Shown here in pieces: positions 18,919 to 27,300 of a stretch of 42,082 nucleotides of DNA. The stretch is from assembly GCF_005889735.1 (NCBI RefSeq), contig NZ_VCKY01000077.1:1-42082 (forward strand). The letters run 5' to 3'. How positions within the stretch are numbered: the stretch's first letter is position 1; the number at the start of each line of letters is the position of its first letter. The notes below the pieces were generated by a model, which made no database searches, was not told the DNA's origin, and saw only the letters and a list, made by a program, of their open reading frames with translations. Origin of the DNA: Nonomuraea turkmeniaca. Its GTDB lineage: Bacteria > Actinomycetota > Actinomycetes > Streptosporangiales > Streptosporangiaceae. The position numbers and the translations under genes are program-made.

Positions 18919-19359
18919 GACCTCGCCAGCCGCGCACCCGCAGCCCCGGCTTTCCGCCGTCCGCCGGTCACGCCCGGCGATGCGCTTCCCGATCGTGCCG
19001 GCTTCGACGGTGCCCGCTCCCCGGCGGCCGGACACACGCCTGCCGCCTGTGCTGAAGCGCCGGCATCCGGCCACGACCGACACCGCATGGGCTCCCCCTT
19101 GAGATCTCTGATCTGGCCCCTCACCACCGGCGGGAACCCACGTCACGTGCGAGGCGACGTACCCCGCCATCTGCGGTGACAGCGCCCACAACAAGTCAAG
19201 TTTCGTTCTACGTCACCTTGCGCGGACGGGCCAGGCGTCCTCGGCCACGGCGCCCACCACCCGGTGAGCTCGTGCCGGCACCACGGCGGCGGCAAAGCCT
19301 GGCTCGCCACCCTCGGCCATCGGCGCCGCAGCGGGCCCTGGCGCTGTCGGATGGCGTGA
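18919..19359. other. Non-coding gap upstream of the antiporter gene
   Basis: About 440 bp without a convincing gene. It should hold the antiporter promoter. The only structure noticed is the inverted repeat CACGT-C-ACGTG at 19139-19149, a possible operator. No recognisable riboswitch, RNA gene or mobile element is seen. Confidence 0.4.
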
Positions 19360-19995
19360 TTACCGGCGTCGGGTGGCGCGCACGACCACGTCGTGGAGGG
19401 GGACCGCTCGGCCCCCAGGGCCGGTGAGCGTGCGGAGGTGCTCATCGGCGGTGACGATCTCCCACTCCATGCCGTCCAGGCGCGCGGTGATGGTCGCGGA
19501 GGTGGCCGACGCTTCGGCGGGAGGGTGGTGCCCGTGACCGGTAGAGCCCGGGGTGTCCAGATGCCCCACGATGAGCAGCGTGCCGCCGGGAGCCACCCAT
19601 CCGGCGATGCGGTCGTAGAACTCCAACTGCGGCATCGCCGGGTGGGCGTAGTGGGTCATAACCAGGTCGAACTGCGCGCCGGGGCTCCAGACGCTCAGAT
19701 CCGCCTCAACCCACTGCAAGCGCTCGGGGGCCCCGTTCGTCGCCGCGCGCTCGGCAGCGCGAGCAAGGGCCTCGGACGAGATGTCGGCTGCGGTGACGTG
19801 CCAGCCGTGGGAGGCAAGCCAGATCGCCTCGGCGCCGCCGCCGCACCCCGCATCCAGTGCCGTGCCGGGTGTCAGGCCGCTGGTCTCACGAGCGAGGTAC
19901 GGGTTCGGCGGGTTGCCGCCCATGGATCCGGGGCCCCCAGCTCGCCCCTGTTGCCAATGCCGCTCCCAGAAGTCCTTGTCGAATTGCTGCGTCAT
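19360..19995 (-). CDS. Class I SAM-dependent methyltransferase
   Basis: A 211-aa protein with Rossmann methyltransferase motifs: motif I ALDAGCGGG (46-54), acidic residue Asp71 in TAADIS at the end of strand 2, VEADLSVW, FDLVMTHYAH as motif IV, and WVAPGGTLLIVGH. The N-terminus FDKDFWERHWQQG is typical of the family of small-molecule or thiopurine/tellurite-type methyltransferases; the substrate is unknown. The start is secure: GAGGAGG lies 7 nt before ATG 19995. It is transcribed away from the XRE-cupin regulator with 90 bp between the two starts, which suggests that the regulator controls it. Confidence 0.85.
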   Translation of the reverse strand: MTQQFDKDFWERHWQQGRAGGPGSMGGNPPNPYLARETSGLTPGTALDAGCGGGAEAIWLASHGWHVTAADISSEALARAAERAATNGAPERLQWVEADLSVWSPGAQFDLVMTHYAHPAMPQLEFYDRIAGWVAPGGTLLIVGHLDTPGSTGHGHHPPAEASATSATITARLDGMEWEIVTADEHLRTLTGPGGRAVPLHDVVVRATRRR

Positions 19996-20062
19996 AGGTC
20001 ATCCTCCTCGCTCGCGTTGGTTCGTCATGGTGCTGATGAAGAAGGCGGATGTGCAAACGTTG

Positions 20063-20076
20063 TTGCCGAATGGCAA
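20063..20076. promoter_or_regulatory. Inverted repeat TTGCC-N4-GGCAA between divergent genes
   Basis: A perfect 5-bp inverted repeat, TTGCC-GAAT-GGCAA, lies 10 bp before the regulator start inside the 90-bp divergent space. Its position suits an autoregulatory operator for the XRE-cupin protein controlling itself and the methyltransferase. This is inferred from position and symmetry only. Confidence 0.35.
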
Positions 20077-20085
20077 AATGGAGGG

Positions 20086-20682
20086 ATGGATGATGCCGTT
20101 GACCGCACTCTTGACGCTGTCGGACCGAGGTTGAAGCGCCTTCGGCTGCATCGAGACGTCACGCTCGCCGACCTCGCGGCCGAGACCGGCATCTCCACCA
20201 GCACCTTGTCCCGGCTCGAGGCCGGCCTGCGCCGTCCCACGCTCGAGCAGCTGCTTCCGCTGGCTCGCGCCTACGGAGTCACACTCGACGAGCTCGTCGA
20301 TGCGCCGCCGACCGGCGACCCGCGCATCAATCTGCGTCCCATCCCCTGCGGCGACGGCTCGGTCATCCTGCCGCTGACCCGTAGGCCCGGAGGGATCCAG
20401 GCCTACAAGTTCGTCCTCCCGGCCGGAAGCGACGTCGCCGAACCCGACCTGCGCACCCACGAGGGTTACGACTGGGTCTATGTCCTCAACGGAACACTCC
20501 GCCTTGTGCTCGGGGAACACGACCTCATCCTCAAGCCCGGGGAGGCCGCGGAGTTCGACACACGCACCCCGCACTGGTTCGGGGCCACCAGCGCTGGTCC
20601 CGTCGAGTACCTGAGTCTCATCGGGAAACAAGGCGAACGCGCGCACGTCCGGGTAGCGCCGAGACATGCCCCGGCCGAGTAA
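20086..20682 (+). CDS. XRE-type helix-turn-helix regulator with cupin domain
   Basis: A 198-aa transcription regulator. An N-terminal Cro/XRE helix-turn-helix (about 13-70: LKRLRLHRDVTLADLAAETG, STSTLSRLEAG) is joined to a C-terminal cupin_2 domain (about 105-175: HEGYDWVYVLNGTLRLVLGE, LKPGEAAEFDTRTPHWFG). Such proteins sense small ligands through the cupin barrel. The start at ATG 20086 fits the HTH N-terminus. The nearest purine-rich stretch (GGAG) is only 2 nt away, so translation may be leaderless or begin slightly upstream. It is divergent from the methyltransferase, the likely target. Confidence 0.87.
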   Translation: MDDAVDRTLDAVGPRLKRLRLHRDVTLADLAAETGISTSTLSRLEAGLRRPTLEQLLPLARAYGVTLDELVDAPPTGDPRINLRPIPCGDGSVILPLTRRPGGIQAYKFVLPAGSDVAEPDLRTHEGYDWVYVLNGTLRLVLGEHDLILKPGEAAEFDTRTPHWFGATSAGPVEYLSLIGKQGERAHVRVAPRHAPAE

Positions 20683-20687
20683 GAAAA

Positions 20688-20701
20688 CTGAGGGATCTCA
20701 G
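20688..20701 (+). terminator. Short hairpin after the XRE-cupin gene
   Basis: CTGAG-GGAT-CTCAG forms a perfect 5-bp stem starting 5 bp after the stop codon. There is no T-run, so it would be a weak or factor-assisted terminator. Confidence 0.35.
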
Positions 20702-21015
20702 CGATGAGCCAGGGTCCGGTGTGCCGGCGCACCGTGCAGGCCACGCTGAAGGCCTCCCGCACCAACGAGGAAGGGCTGAACGCGGGTCGAGGCGTGGAAC
20801 CGTGCCAGCGCGGTGATCTGCCACGGCCGCGGCGGCGAGATCTCCACTGCGTCGAGGATGATGTGCCGCCGGGAGGGCTTTTGTCCTTAGATGATTCGCT
20901 TCATCGTCTATATGCTTCTATTTCACGATTAGCATGCATGTGAACGTTTGTACGCTCGGTGGGCGCCGATGCCCAGACCTACCGGACATCCGACCTCCCA
21001 CGGAGACCCATCCGC
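20702..21015 (+). promoter_or_regulatory. Leader/promoter region of the MFS gene
   Basis: About 310 bp without a convincing gene. The first half is GC-rich with no recognised content. An AT-rich stretch at 20880-20945 (TCTATATGCTTCTATTTCACGA) is likely promoter DNA. It contains the inverted repeat GATGA-6 bp-TCATC at 20890-20905, a possible operator. GGAGA at 21002-21006 is the ribosome site for the start at 21016. Confidence 0.4.
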
Positions 21016-22242
21016 ATGGACCTCGCCACGCGTCGGCGCCGGCAGGCGCTGTTCTTGTTCTTCTTGCTCCCCGGCATCGCGATGTCGTCCTGGGTGACCC
21101 GCACCCCGGACATCCGCGACCGGCTGGAGGCGTCCACCAGCCAGATGGGCTGGGTGTTGTTCGGCCTGTCCCTCGGCTCCATGATCGGGATTCTGTGCTC
21201 CGGACGTCTCGTCTCGCGTTACGGGACCAGACCTGTCATCGGCGCGGGAACCGCACTGGTCATCGTGAGCATGGCCGTCATCAGCGCCGGCAGTCTCGTG
21301 TCGTCCGTGCCGCTGGTCACGGCGGGCCTGTTCGTGTTCGGCGCGGGCATGGGAGCAGCTGACGTCGCCGTCAACGTCGACGGCGCTGACGTCGAACGGA
21401 TCACTGACACCACGACGCTGCCCACCCTGCACGGCTGCTGGAGCCTGGGCACCGTCATCGGCGCAAGCGCAGGCATCGCCGCCACGGCCGCCCGCCTCCC
21501 GGTGCACTGGCATCTGGCGGCGGTCACCGTGATCGCCGCCGCGACCTTCTGCTACGCCATGCGCTTCATCCCCGCGGGCATCGGAATCCTCGCCCCGGAC
21601 CAGGCCGGCGGCGGCGCCGACCACCCCAGGCCGAGGGTCTGGAAGGATCGCAAACTTCTCCTGATCGGTGCGATCGTGCTGGCGATGGCCCTGGCCGAGG
21701 GATCCGCCAACGACTGGCTGCCGCTGCTCATGGTGGACGGACACGGCTTGGACGCCACGTCCGGATCCCTCGTCTTCACGGGGTTCGCCGCCGCCATGAC
21801 CATCGGCCGCTTCAGCGGCACGTTCTTTCTCGACCGCTTCGGGCGGACCACTGTCGTGCGGGCCAGCGCCGTCTCGGGGGCGCTGGGCCTGATCCTGGTG
21901 ATCTTCTCGGACAACGCCGTGCTGGCCGGAGCGGCGGTTCTGTTCTGGGGGCTCGGCGCATCGCTGGGCTTCCCCGTCGCGCTGTCGGCCGCGGGAGAAT
22001 CGGGACCGGAGCAGACCGCCCGCGTCAGCCTGGTGGCCACGATCGGCTATGTCGCCTTTCTCGTGGGCCCGCCCGGCCTCGGCTTCCTCGGTGACCACTG
22101 GGGCCTGCGCTCGGCCATGCTGGTGGTCCTCGCCTTCGTCGCCTCCGTCGTCTTCCTGGCTCCTGCCGTCGACACACGCCGCCGTTCCGCTGCGGCAGCA
22201 GCCGTACACGCTGACGACACCACGTGCTCCCACACTCCCTGA
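21016..22242 (+). CDS. Major facilitator superfamily transporter
   Basis: A 408-aa MFS permease of the YbjJ/FucP-like type with about 12 hydrophobic segments. It shows SWVTRTPDIRDRL after the first helix, GRLVSRYGTRPV in the loop between helices 2 and 3, the long central cytoplasmic loop near 195-215 (DQAGGGADHPRPRVWKDRK), and GRFSGTFFLDRFGRTTVVR in the second half. I choose ATG 21016 because GGAGA sits 9 nt upstream; a GTG at 20959 would add 19 polar residues. The substrate is unknown. It has its own promoter region and is followed by a hairpin, so it is probably a single-gene transcript. Confidence 0.88.
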   Translation: MDLATRRRRQALFLFFLLPGIAMSSWVTRTPDIRDRLEASTSQMGWVLFGLSLGSMIGILCSGRLVSRYGTRPVIGAGTALVIVSMAVISAGSLVSSVPLVTAGLFVFGAGMGAADVAVNVDGADVERITDTTTLPTLHGCWSLGTVIGASAGIAATAARLPVHWHLAAVTVIAAATFCYAMRFIPAGIGILAPDQAGGGADHPRPRVWKDRKLLLIGAIVLAMALAEGSANDWLPLLMVDGHGLDATSGSLVFTGFAAAMTIGRFSGTFFLDRFGRTTVVRASAVSGALGLILVIFSDNAVLAGAAVLFWGLGASLGFPVALSAAGESGPEQTARVSLVATIGYVAFLVGPPGLGFLGDHWGLRSAMLVVLAFVASVVFLAPAVDTRRRSAAAAAVHADDTTCSHTP

Positions 22243-22243
22243 A

Positions 22244-22264
22244 CCACGCAAGGGCTTGGCGTGG
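22244..22264 (+). terminator. Stem-loop after the MFS gene
   Basis: CCACGCAAG-GG-CTTGGCGTGG forms a 9-bp stem with one bulged G, beginning immediately after the stop codon. There is no T-tract, which is common for terminators in high-GC actinomycetes. The 150 bp after it, up to 22412, hold nothing else recognised. Confidence 0.45.
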
Positions 22265-22412
22265 ACACGTGCGCAGCCGAAGCGGGCATACCGCCGATCC
22301 GGTCGCGTCCCGCCGTCGCGCCACCGCGGCTCTCCGCCGACCACTTGGTATGGTGCCCAGGTCGCACCGCTTGGGAGTACGGCAGCGCTGAAGGGAGAGG
22401 GGCCAGGCGACG

Positions 22413-23264
22413 ATGCAGGCGTCAGAGGTCCGTCGTGCGGTGGCCGCGGCCATGTCCACCGCCTCATCGCTTGACCTGACAGCCGACGACGCGATCGTTC
22501 TTCATGACTCGAACAAGCTCACTCTGCGGCTGCTGCCTTGTGACGTCCTGGCCCGGGTGGCACCTGTAGCGCATCAGGTCGCACAGTTCGAAGTCGAGCT
22601 CGCTCAGCGGCTCGCCGAATCCGGGTGCCCTGTGGCTGCTCTCGAGCCTCGAGTGGAGCCACGCGTCCATGAGCGTGATGGTTTCGTGGTCACGCTGTGG
22701 ACCTACTACGAACCCGTGACACATCGAGAGGCCTCACCAGCCGACTACGCCGAGGCGCTCGAGCGGGTGCATGCCGGCATGCGCAAGCTCGATGTCGCGA
22801 CGCCGCACTTCACGGATCGTGTGGAGCAGGCTCAACGACTCGTGGCGAGCCGCGACCGTACTCCGGCGCTCGCCGACGCGGACCGGGAGCTGCTCGGCGA
22901 CACGTTGCGAAGCCTGAGACGAGTGATCGGCGAGCGTGGTGGCGCCGAGCAGCTGCTGCACGGCGAGCCGCACCCGGGCAACGCGCTCACCACGAAGAAC
23001 GGCCTGCTGTTCATAGACCTCGAGACTTGTTGCCGTGGGCCTGTCGAATTCGACCTCGCCCATGCGCCCGAAGAAGTCAGCGAGCACTATCCGGGTGTCG
23101 ATCAAGACTTGCTGCGCGAGTGCCGGATCCTCGTGCTGGCGATGATCACAACGTGGCGCTGGGATCGAGGCGACCAACTACCCAACGGGCGCCAGCTGGG
23201 CACAGAGTGGCTCGGCCAGATCCGAGCAGCCCTCGATCGCAAAGGGCTGGATACCCATGGCTGA
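22413..23264 (+). CDS. Aminoglycoside/choline-kinase-like phosphotransferase (APH family)
   Basis: A 283-aa protein of the protein-kinase-like APH fold. The catalytic loop reads HGEPHPGN (183-190), where classical members have HGDxxxxN, and the metal-binding motif follows as FIDLE (Asp202, Glu204) with a conserved VEFDLAH. Glu in place of the loop Asp is seen in part of this family. The N-terminal lobe has LRLLPCDVLARVAP and ends at the WTYYEPV hinge. GGGAGAGGGG precedes the ATG at 22413 by about 11 nt. The substrate is not predictable: a small alcohol, an antibiotic or a metabolite. No partner gene is evident; antisense decayed sequence begins at its 3' end. Confidence 0.83.
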   Translation: MQASEVRRAVAAAMSTASSLDLTADDAIVLHDSNKLTLRLLPCDVLARVAPVAHQVAQFEVELAQRLAESGCPVAALEPRVEPRVHERDGFVVTLWTYYEPVTHREASPADYAEALERVHAGMRKLDVATPHFTDRVEQAQRLVASRDRTPALADADRELLGDTLRSLRRVIGERGGAEQLLHGEPHPGNALTTKNGLLFIDLETCCRGPVEFDLAHAPEEVSEHYPGVDQDLLRECRILVLAMITTWRWDRGDQLPNGRQLGTEWLGQIRAALDRKGLDTHG

Positions 23265-23497
23265 TCGCGGTACGGCCAGGGCCAGTACTGGTTCGGCTCG
23301 GCCTCGTCGAGGAGTCGCTCACCCCGGCGAGCTCCTCCAGGGATGGCCACCGCCCGCCGGGCCGCCTGCAGCGCGGTCTGCGGGTCCAGGGCGGTGCGGA
23401 AGTCCAGGGCGTCCACCAGGGCCAACCCGGCGTTCACCTGGTAGCGCGCGGGGCCGAAGGCCGCCATCCGCTCGTATAGCTTGACCCGGTCGGTCAT
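23102..23497 (-). CDS. Doubtful small gene, 3' end running antisense into the phosphotransferase gene
   Basis: The ATG at 23497 overlaps the stop of the fragment upstream (ATGA), and the first 55-75 residues (MTDRVKLYERMAAFGPARYQ, then ALQAARRAVAI) look like real coding sequence. Beyond about 23265 the frame runs antisense through the phosphotransferase gene and is low-complexity, so the natural 3' end is probably lost. I do not recognise the family. With the upstream fragment it looks like the leftover of a deleted operon. Confidence 0.35.
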   Translation of the reverse strand: MTDRVKLYERMAAFGPARYQVNAGLALVDALDFRTALDPQTALQAARRAVAIPGGARRGERLLDEAEPNQYWPWPYRDQPWVSSPLRSRAARIWPSHSVPSWRPLGSWSPRSQRHVVIIASTRIRHSRSKS

Positions 23498-23850
23498 GGT
23501 GCGGCCCCCTTCGGCTTGTCGTCGTTCCAGTACGTGTGGGCGAGCGTCGCGAGCGCGGCCGCGAGCCGGTCCGAGTGCTCATAGACCGGCACTCCGGCGA
23601 GACTGGCGTAGTCGGTGACACCGGCCAGTCCCTGCGCGGTCTCGGCCCCGAGCTGGGCGCTGCGGACCGCGGTGAGCGCCTCGTCCGGCGCGCGTACCCA
23701 CATCGAGCGGCCATAGGTGCCCAGGTAGACGTAGGCCCGCCCGTCGATCCTCCCCACCCGCGGGTCTGAGCAGTGCGGCCGCCGGGGCAGGCCATCGGAC
23801 CAGTTTCGCCACGGCGACCGATACCCGTCCGCGTTCCATGTCCAGCCTCG
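23494..23850 (-). pseudogene. 5'-truncated remnant, C-terminus of a repeat-type extracellular protein
   Basis: An open frame without a proper start (stop-free from 23910 down, stop at 23494). It reads GWTWNADGYRSPWRNWSDGL, then DGRAYVYLGTYGRSMWVR, and ends HTYWNDDKPKGAAP. The YVYLGTYGRSMW pattern resembles the last blade of BNR/sialidase-like beta-propellers (typically VYVGTYGRGVW). The N-terminal bulk of such a protein is missing, and upstream codons become Arg/Pro-rich noise. A GTG at 23757 could start an 87-residue protein, but a truncated gene is the better reading. Confidence 0.45.
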
Positions 23851-23971
23851 GCGTGGGGGACTGAACCCGGCTCTCCGGCGGGCCCGCCCCGGCGCGGGTT
23901 CCGCCGGGCGTCATCTCCGGCCGCGATGAGCGGCGATTCGTGACTGAGGTGGTCTGGGGGGTGACGAGTGA

Positions 23972-23985
23972 TGGGAGCGCTCCCA
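23972..23985. promoter_or_regulatory. Perfect CebR-type LacI-family operator, upstream copy
   Basis: TGGGAGCGCTCCCA is a perfect 14-bp palindrome. It is identical to the binding sequence known for CebR, the cellobiose/cello-oligosaccharide-responsive LacI-family repressor of Streptomyces. Its centre is 184 bp upstream of the second site before the NRPS operon, so it could work by looping or serve a separate promoter. Confidence 0.7.
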
Positions 23986-24120
23986 GATCAATGACGAAGA
24001 GGTTTCCGAACTGTCAAATGTTCGAAAAACAGGGCTACCGAAAACCTGGGTGCAACGTGCGCATATCGCAATGTGTACTTGTTGGACCACGATGGGCAAT
24101 CGGAAATGTCGATCTAGACC

Positions 24121-24149
24121 TTGACCTCGATGGGGGCGCTACCTAGCCT
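24121..24149 (+). promoter_or_regulatory. Predicted main promoter of the NRPS operon
   Basis: TTGACC (24121-24126), a 17-bp spacer and TAGCCT (24144-24149) fit the actinobacterial housekeeping promoter pattern. The expected start point, near 24156, coincides with the operator. The spacer itself contains a weak 11/14 match to the same operator (TGGGGGCGCTACCT, 24131-24144). Confidence 0.6.
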
Positions 24150-24155
24150 CCCTCG

Positions 24156-24169
24156 TGGGAGCGTTCCCA
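24156..24169. promoter_or_regulatory. CebR-type LacI-family operator at the predicted transcription start
   Basis: TGGGAGCGTTCCCA differs from the perfect CebR sequence at one base and is flanked by G and C, extending the symmetry (24155-24170). Lying at about +1 to +14, it is placed for repression of the operon by a LacI-family protein. No lacI-type gene is present in the window. Confidence 0.68.
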
Positions 24170-24252
24170 CGGCCTGCACGGGCCATCGCCGTTCCGGCTA
24201 CACCGAACCACTGCAGCACATCCCGGTCTGGGGCGTCATCGCCGCGGACTTC

Positions 24253-24276
24253 GTACGTGTACCTGTACGTGTACAA
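24253..24276 (+). repeat. Tandem GTACGTGTAC repeat in the operon leader
   Basis: GTACGTGTAC occurs at 24253-24262 and again at 24265-24274, a 12-bp period. It lies in the untranslated leader about 30 nt before the start codon and just ahead of the ribosome site. CGTAC (24252-24256) and GTACG (24265-24269) can pair into a small hairpin. Its role is unknown. Confidence 0.45.
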
Positions 24277-24301
24277 CCGCGTGTTCCGAGGAGTAAGACG
24301 C

Positions 24302-27300
24302 GTGACCAGGAGCTCCCTTTCACCGGCCAAGCAGGCTCTGCTGGAGCGTCGCCTCCGAGCGCGCGCCACCAAGGTCAGCGTTCCGCGCCGCGACCCCGGC
24401 ACTGCGCCGCCGCCGTCGGCCATGCAGGAGCGATTGTGGTTCCTTGAGCAGTACGTCCCCGGCACGGCCGCCTACACCGTGCCGTTCGCGGTCCGGCTGA
24501 CCGGCGAGCTCGACGAGAACGCGCTGGCAGAGGCGCTGACGGAGCTCACGCGGCGGCACGAGAGCCTGCGCACCAGCCTGGTCACCACATCGGACGGTCG
24601 CCCGGAGGTGGTGATCGCCGCGGAGCCGCTCGTGGAGTTCCGCGTCACCGCCGACCCCGGCGAGATCGATGGGGAGCTGGCCAGGCCGTTCGACCTGGCC
24701 CGTCCGCCGCTGCTGCGCGCCCTGCTGGTGCGGTCAGCCCCCGGCGAGCACGTGCTGCTGCTCACCATGCACCACTCGATCACCGACGGCTGGTCGTGCG
24801 ACATCCTGTTCCAGGAGCTGCTGGCGCTGCACGCGGGCCGGGAGCTGCCGCCGGTGCCGTTGCAGTTCGGCGACTACGCGCATTGGCAGCGCGGCCGGAC
24901 CTTCGACGACGACGTGCGTTACTGGATGTCCCGGCTGGACGGGGTGCCCGCCCTGGAGCTGCCGACCGACCTGCCCCGGCCCGCCGAGCAGCGCTGGACC
25001 GGCGCCGCCGTGGACGTCATCGTGGATCCCGCCCTCACCGCGTCGATCGCGGAGCTGGGCACGGCGCACCGGGCCACGCCGTACATGACGCTGCTCGCCG
25101 CCTTCCAGGTGCTGCTCGGCCGGTTCGCCGGGCAGGACGACTTCGCGGTGGGGTCGCCGGTGTCCGGGCGGGAGCTGCCCGAGCTGGAAGGGGTCGTCGG
25201 GCCGTTCATCAACACCCTGGCCATGCGGGCCGACCTGCGCGGCGACCCGACCTTCCGCGAACTGCTCGGCCGGGTCCGCGACGCCACGCTTGACGCCTTC
25301 GCGCATCAGGCGCTGCCGTTCGACAGGCTCGTCACCGAGCTGGCCGTAGAGCGGGACGTCAGCCGTACGCCGGTGTACCAGACCATGTTCGCGCTGCAGA
25401 ACTATCGCGGCCGGACCCTGGACACCTCCGGGCTGGGCGCGGAGCCGTATCCGATCCCCACCGTGGCCAGCCGGTTCGACCTGGCGCTCTATCTCTTCGA
25501 GGGCGGCGGCGGGCTGCACGGCCAGCTCGCGTACAGCACCGCGCTGTTCCGGGAGGACACGGCGCGGCGGCTGGTGGGATGCCTGGAGACGCTTCTGCGG
25601 GCGGCGGTCGCCGACCCTGAGCTGCCGATCTCCCGGTTGCCGCTGCTCGGCCCGGACGAGCGGCGGCGCGTGCTGGCCCTCGGGGTCGCCGAGCCGGCGC
25701 CGCCCGCCGGGATCCGGCTGCTGCACGAGGTCGTCGCCGGGCAGGATCCCGGAGCGGTCGCGGTGGTCGCGGGGGACGTCTCGCTCACGTACGGCGAGCT
25801 CGGCATCCGAGCCGATCGGCTGGCCCGGCGGCTGCGGAGCCTCGGCGCCGGGCCCGGGAAACGGGTGGCGGTGTGCCTGGAGCAGTCGGCCGGACTGGCC
25901 GTGGCGGTGCTCGGCGTGCTCAAGTCGGGGGCCGCCTATCTGCCGCTCGATCCGGAGCATCCGGCCGAGCGGCTGGCGGATGTGGTGCAGGACGCCGGGG
26001 TGCGGATCGCGGTGACCGATGCGTCCTCCAGGGGGCGGTTGCCCGATGGGCTGGTCACGGTCGGCCTCGACGAGCCCGATGGGGAGCTCAGCGGCCACCC
26101 GTTACCGGTCACTCGTGACGTGACCCCCGACGACCTGGCCTACGTCATTTACACGTCCGGCACCACTGGGAGGCCCAAGGGCGTCGGGATCCAGCATCGG
26201 CAGGCGCTCGTCTATCTCGCGGGACTGCGGGAGCGGCTGGAGATCAAACCCGGCGGTTCGTACGCGCTGCTGCAGTCGCTGGCCTTCGACTTCGGGGTGA
26301 CGGTCTTCTACGCGTGCCTGATGACCGGCGGGACGCTGCACATCATCCCGCCGCGCACGGCCGGGCATGAGCTGGCCGAGTACGTCCGGGACGCGGGCAT
26401 CGACTACCTCAAGATCACTCCGTCTCATCTGGCCGCGTTGCAGGCCGACGTGCTGCCGCGCGAGCTGCTGATCCTCGGCGGTGAGGCGGCGCCGCGCGAC
26501 TGGGCCGAGGAACTGGCCGCGGTCGGGCGCTGCCGGGTCGTCAACCACTACGGACCGACCGAGGCGACGGTGGGCGTCACCACGTACCCGGTCGAGGGCG
26601 CGGGCGGCACGACCACCACGCTGCCCATCGGCAGGCCACTGCCGGGGGCTCGGGCGTACGTGCTGGACGAGCGTCTGGAGCCGGTGCCGATCGGCGTCGC
26701 CGGGGAGCTGTACCTCGGCGGGGACCGGCTGGCCAGGGGGTATCTCGAGCGTCCCGCCCTGACCGCGGAACGGTTCCTGCCCGACCCGTACGGTCCGGCC
26801 GGCGCGCGCATGTACCGCACCGGTGACCTGGCCCGTCACCTTCCCGACGGAAACCTGGAGTTCCTCGGCCGCCGCGACCTGCAGGTGAAGATCCGTGGCT
26901 ACCGGGTGGAGCTGGCCGAGGTCGAGTCGGTGCTCGGCCGGCATCCCGGCGTGACGTCGGCGATCGCCGACCTGCGCGGTGGTCTGCTCGTGGCCTACCT
27001 CGTCGGTGAGTCCTCCGTCGATGTGCCCGCCGGGGCCCGGCCGGAGGCCGCCGAGGTGCGGGCGTGGCTGGCCGAACGGCTGCCCGACTACATGATCCCC
27101 GCCAGGTACGTGTGGCTGGACGAGCCGCCTCCGCTGAAGTCGCACGGCAAGGTGGACCGGGGCGCCCTGCCCGACCCTGCACCAGAGAAGACCGGGCGGT
27201 TCGAGTCGCCGCGGACCGCCGCCGAGCGGACCGTCGCCGCCGTGTGGGCCGAGCTGCTCGGCCCGCACAACGGCGGGGCCGAGGTCGGGGCCACGGACGA

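Noticed and set aside
18919..19194. N-terminal extension of the NhaC antiporter
   Set aside because: The frame stays open for 92 more codons, but they are Arg/Gly/Ala-rich and unlike NhaC N-termini. GCGAGGTC before ATG 18918 supports the shorter form.
20704..20943. Possible 79-aa plus-strand protein before the MFS gene
   Set aside because: No ribosome site, no recognisable fold, Arg/Pro-rich composition, and it covers the AT-rich promoter stretch.
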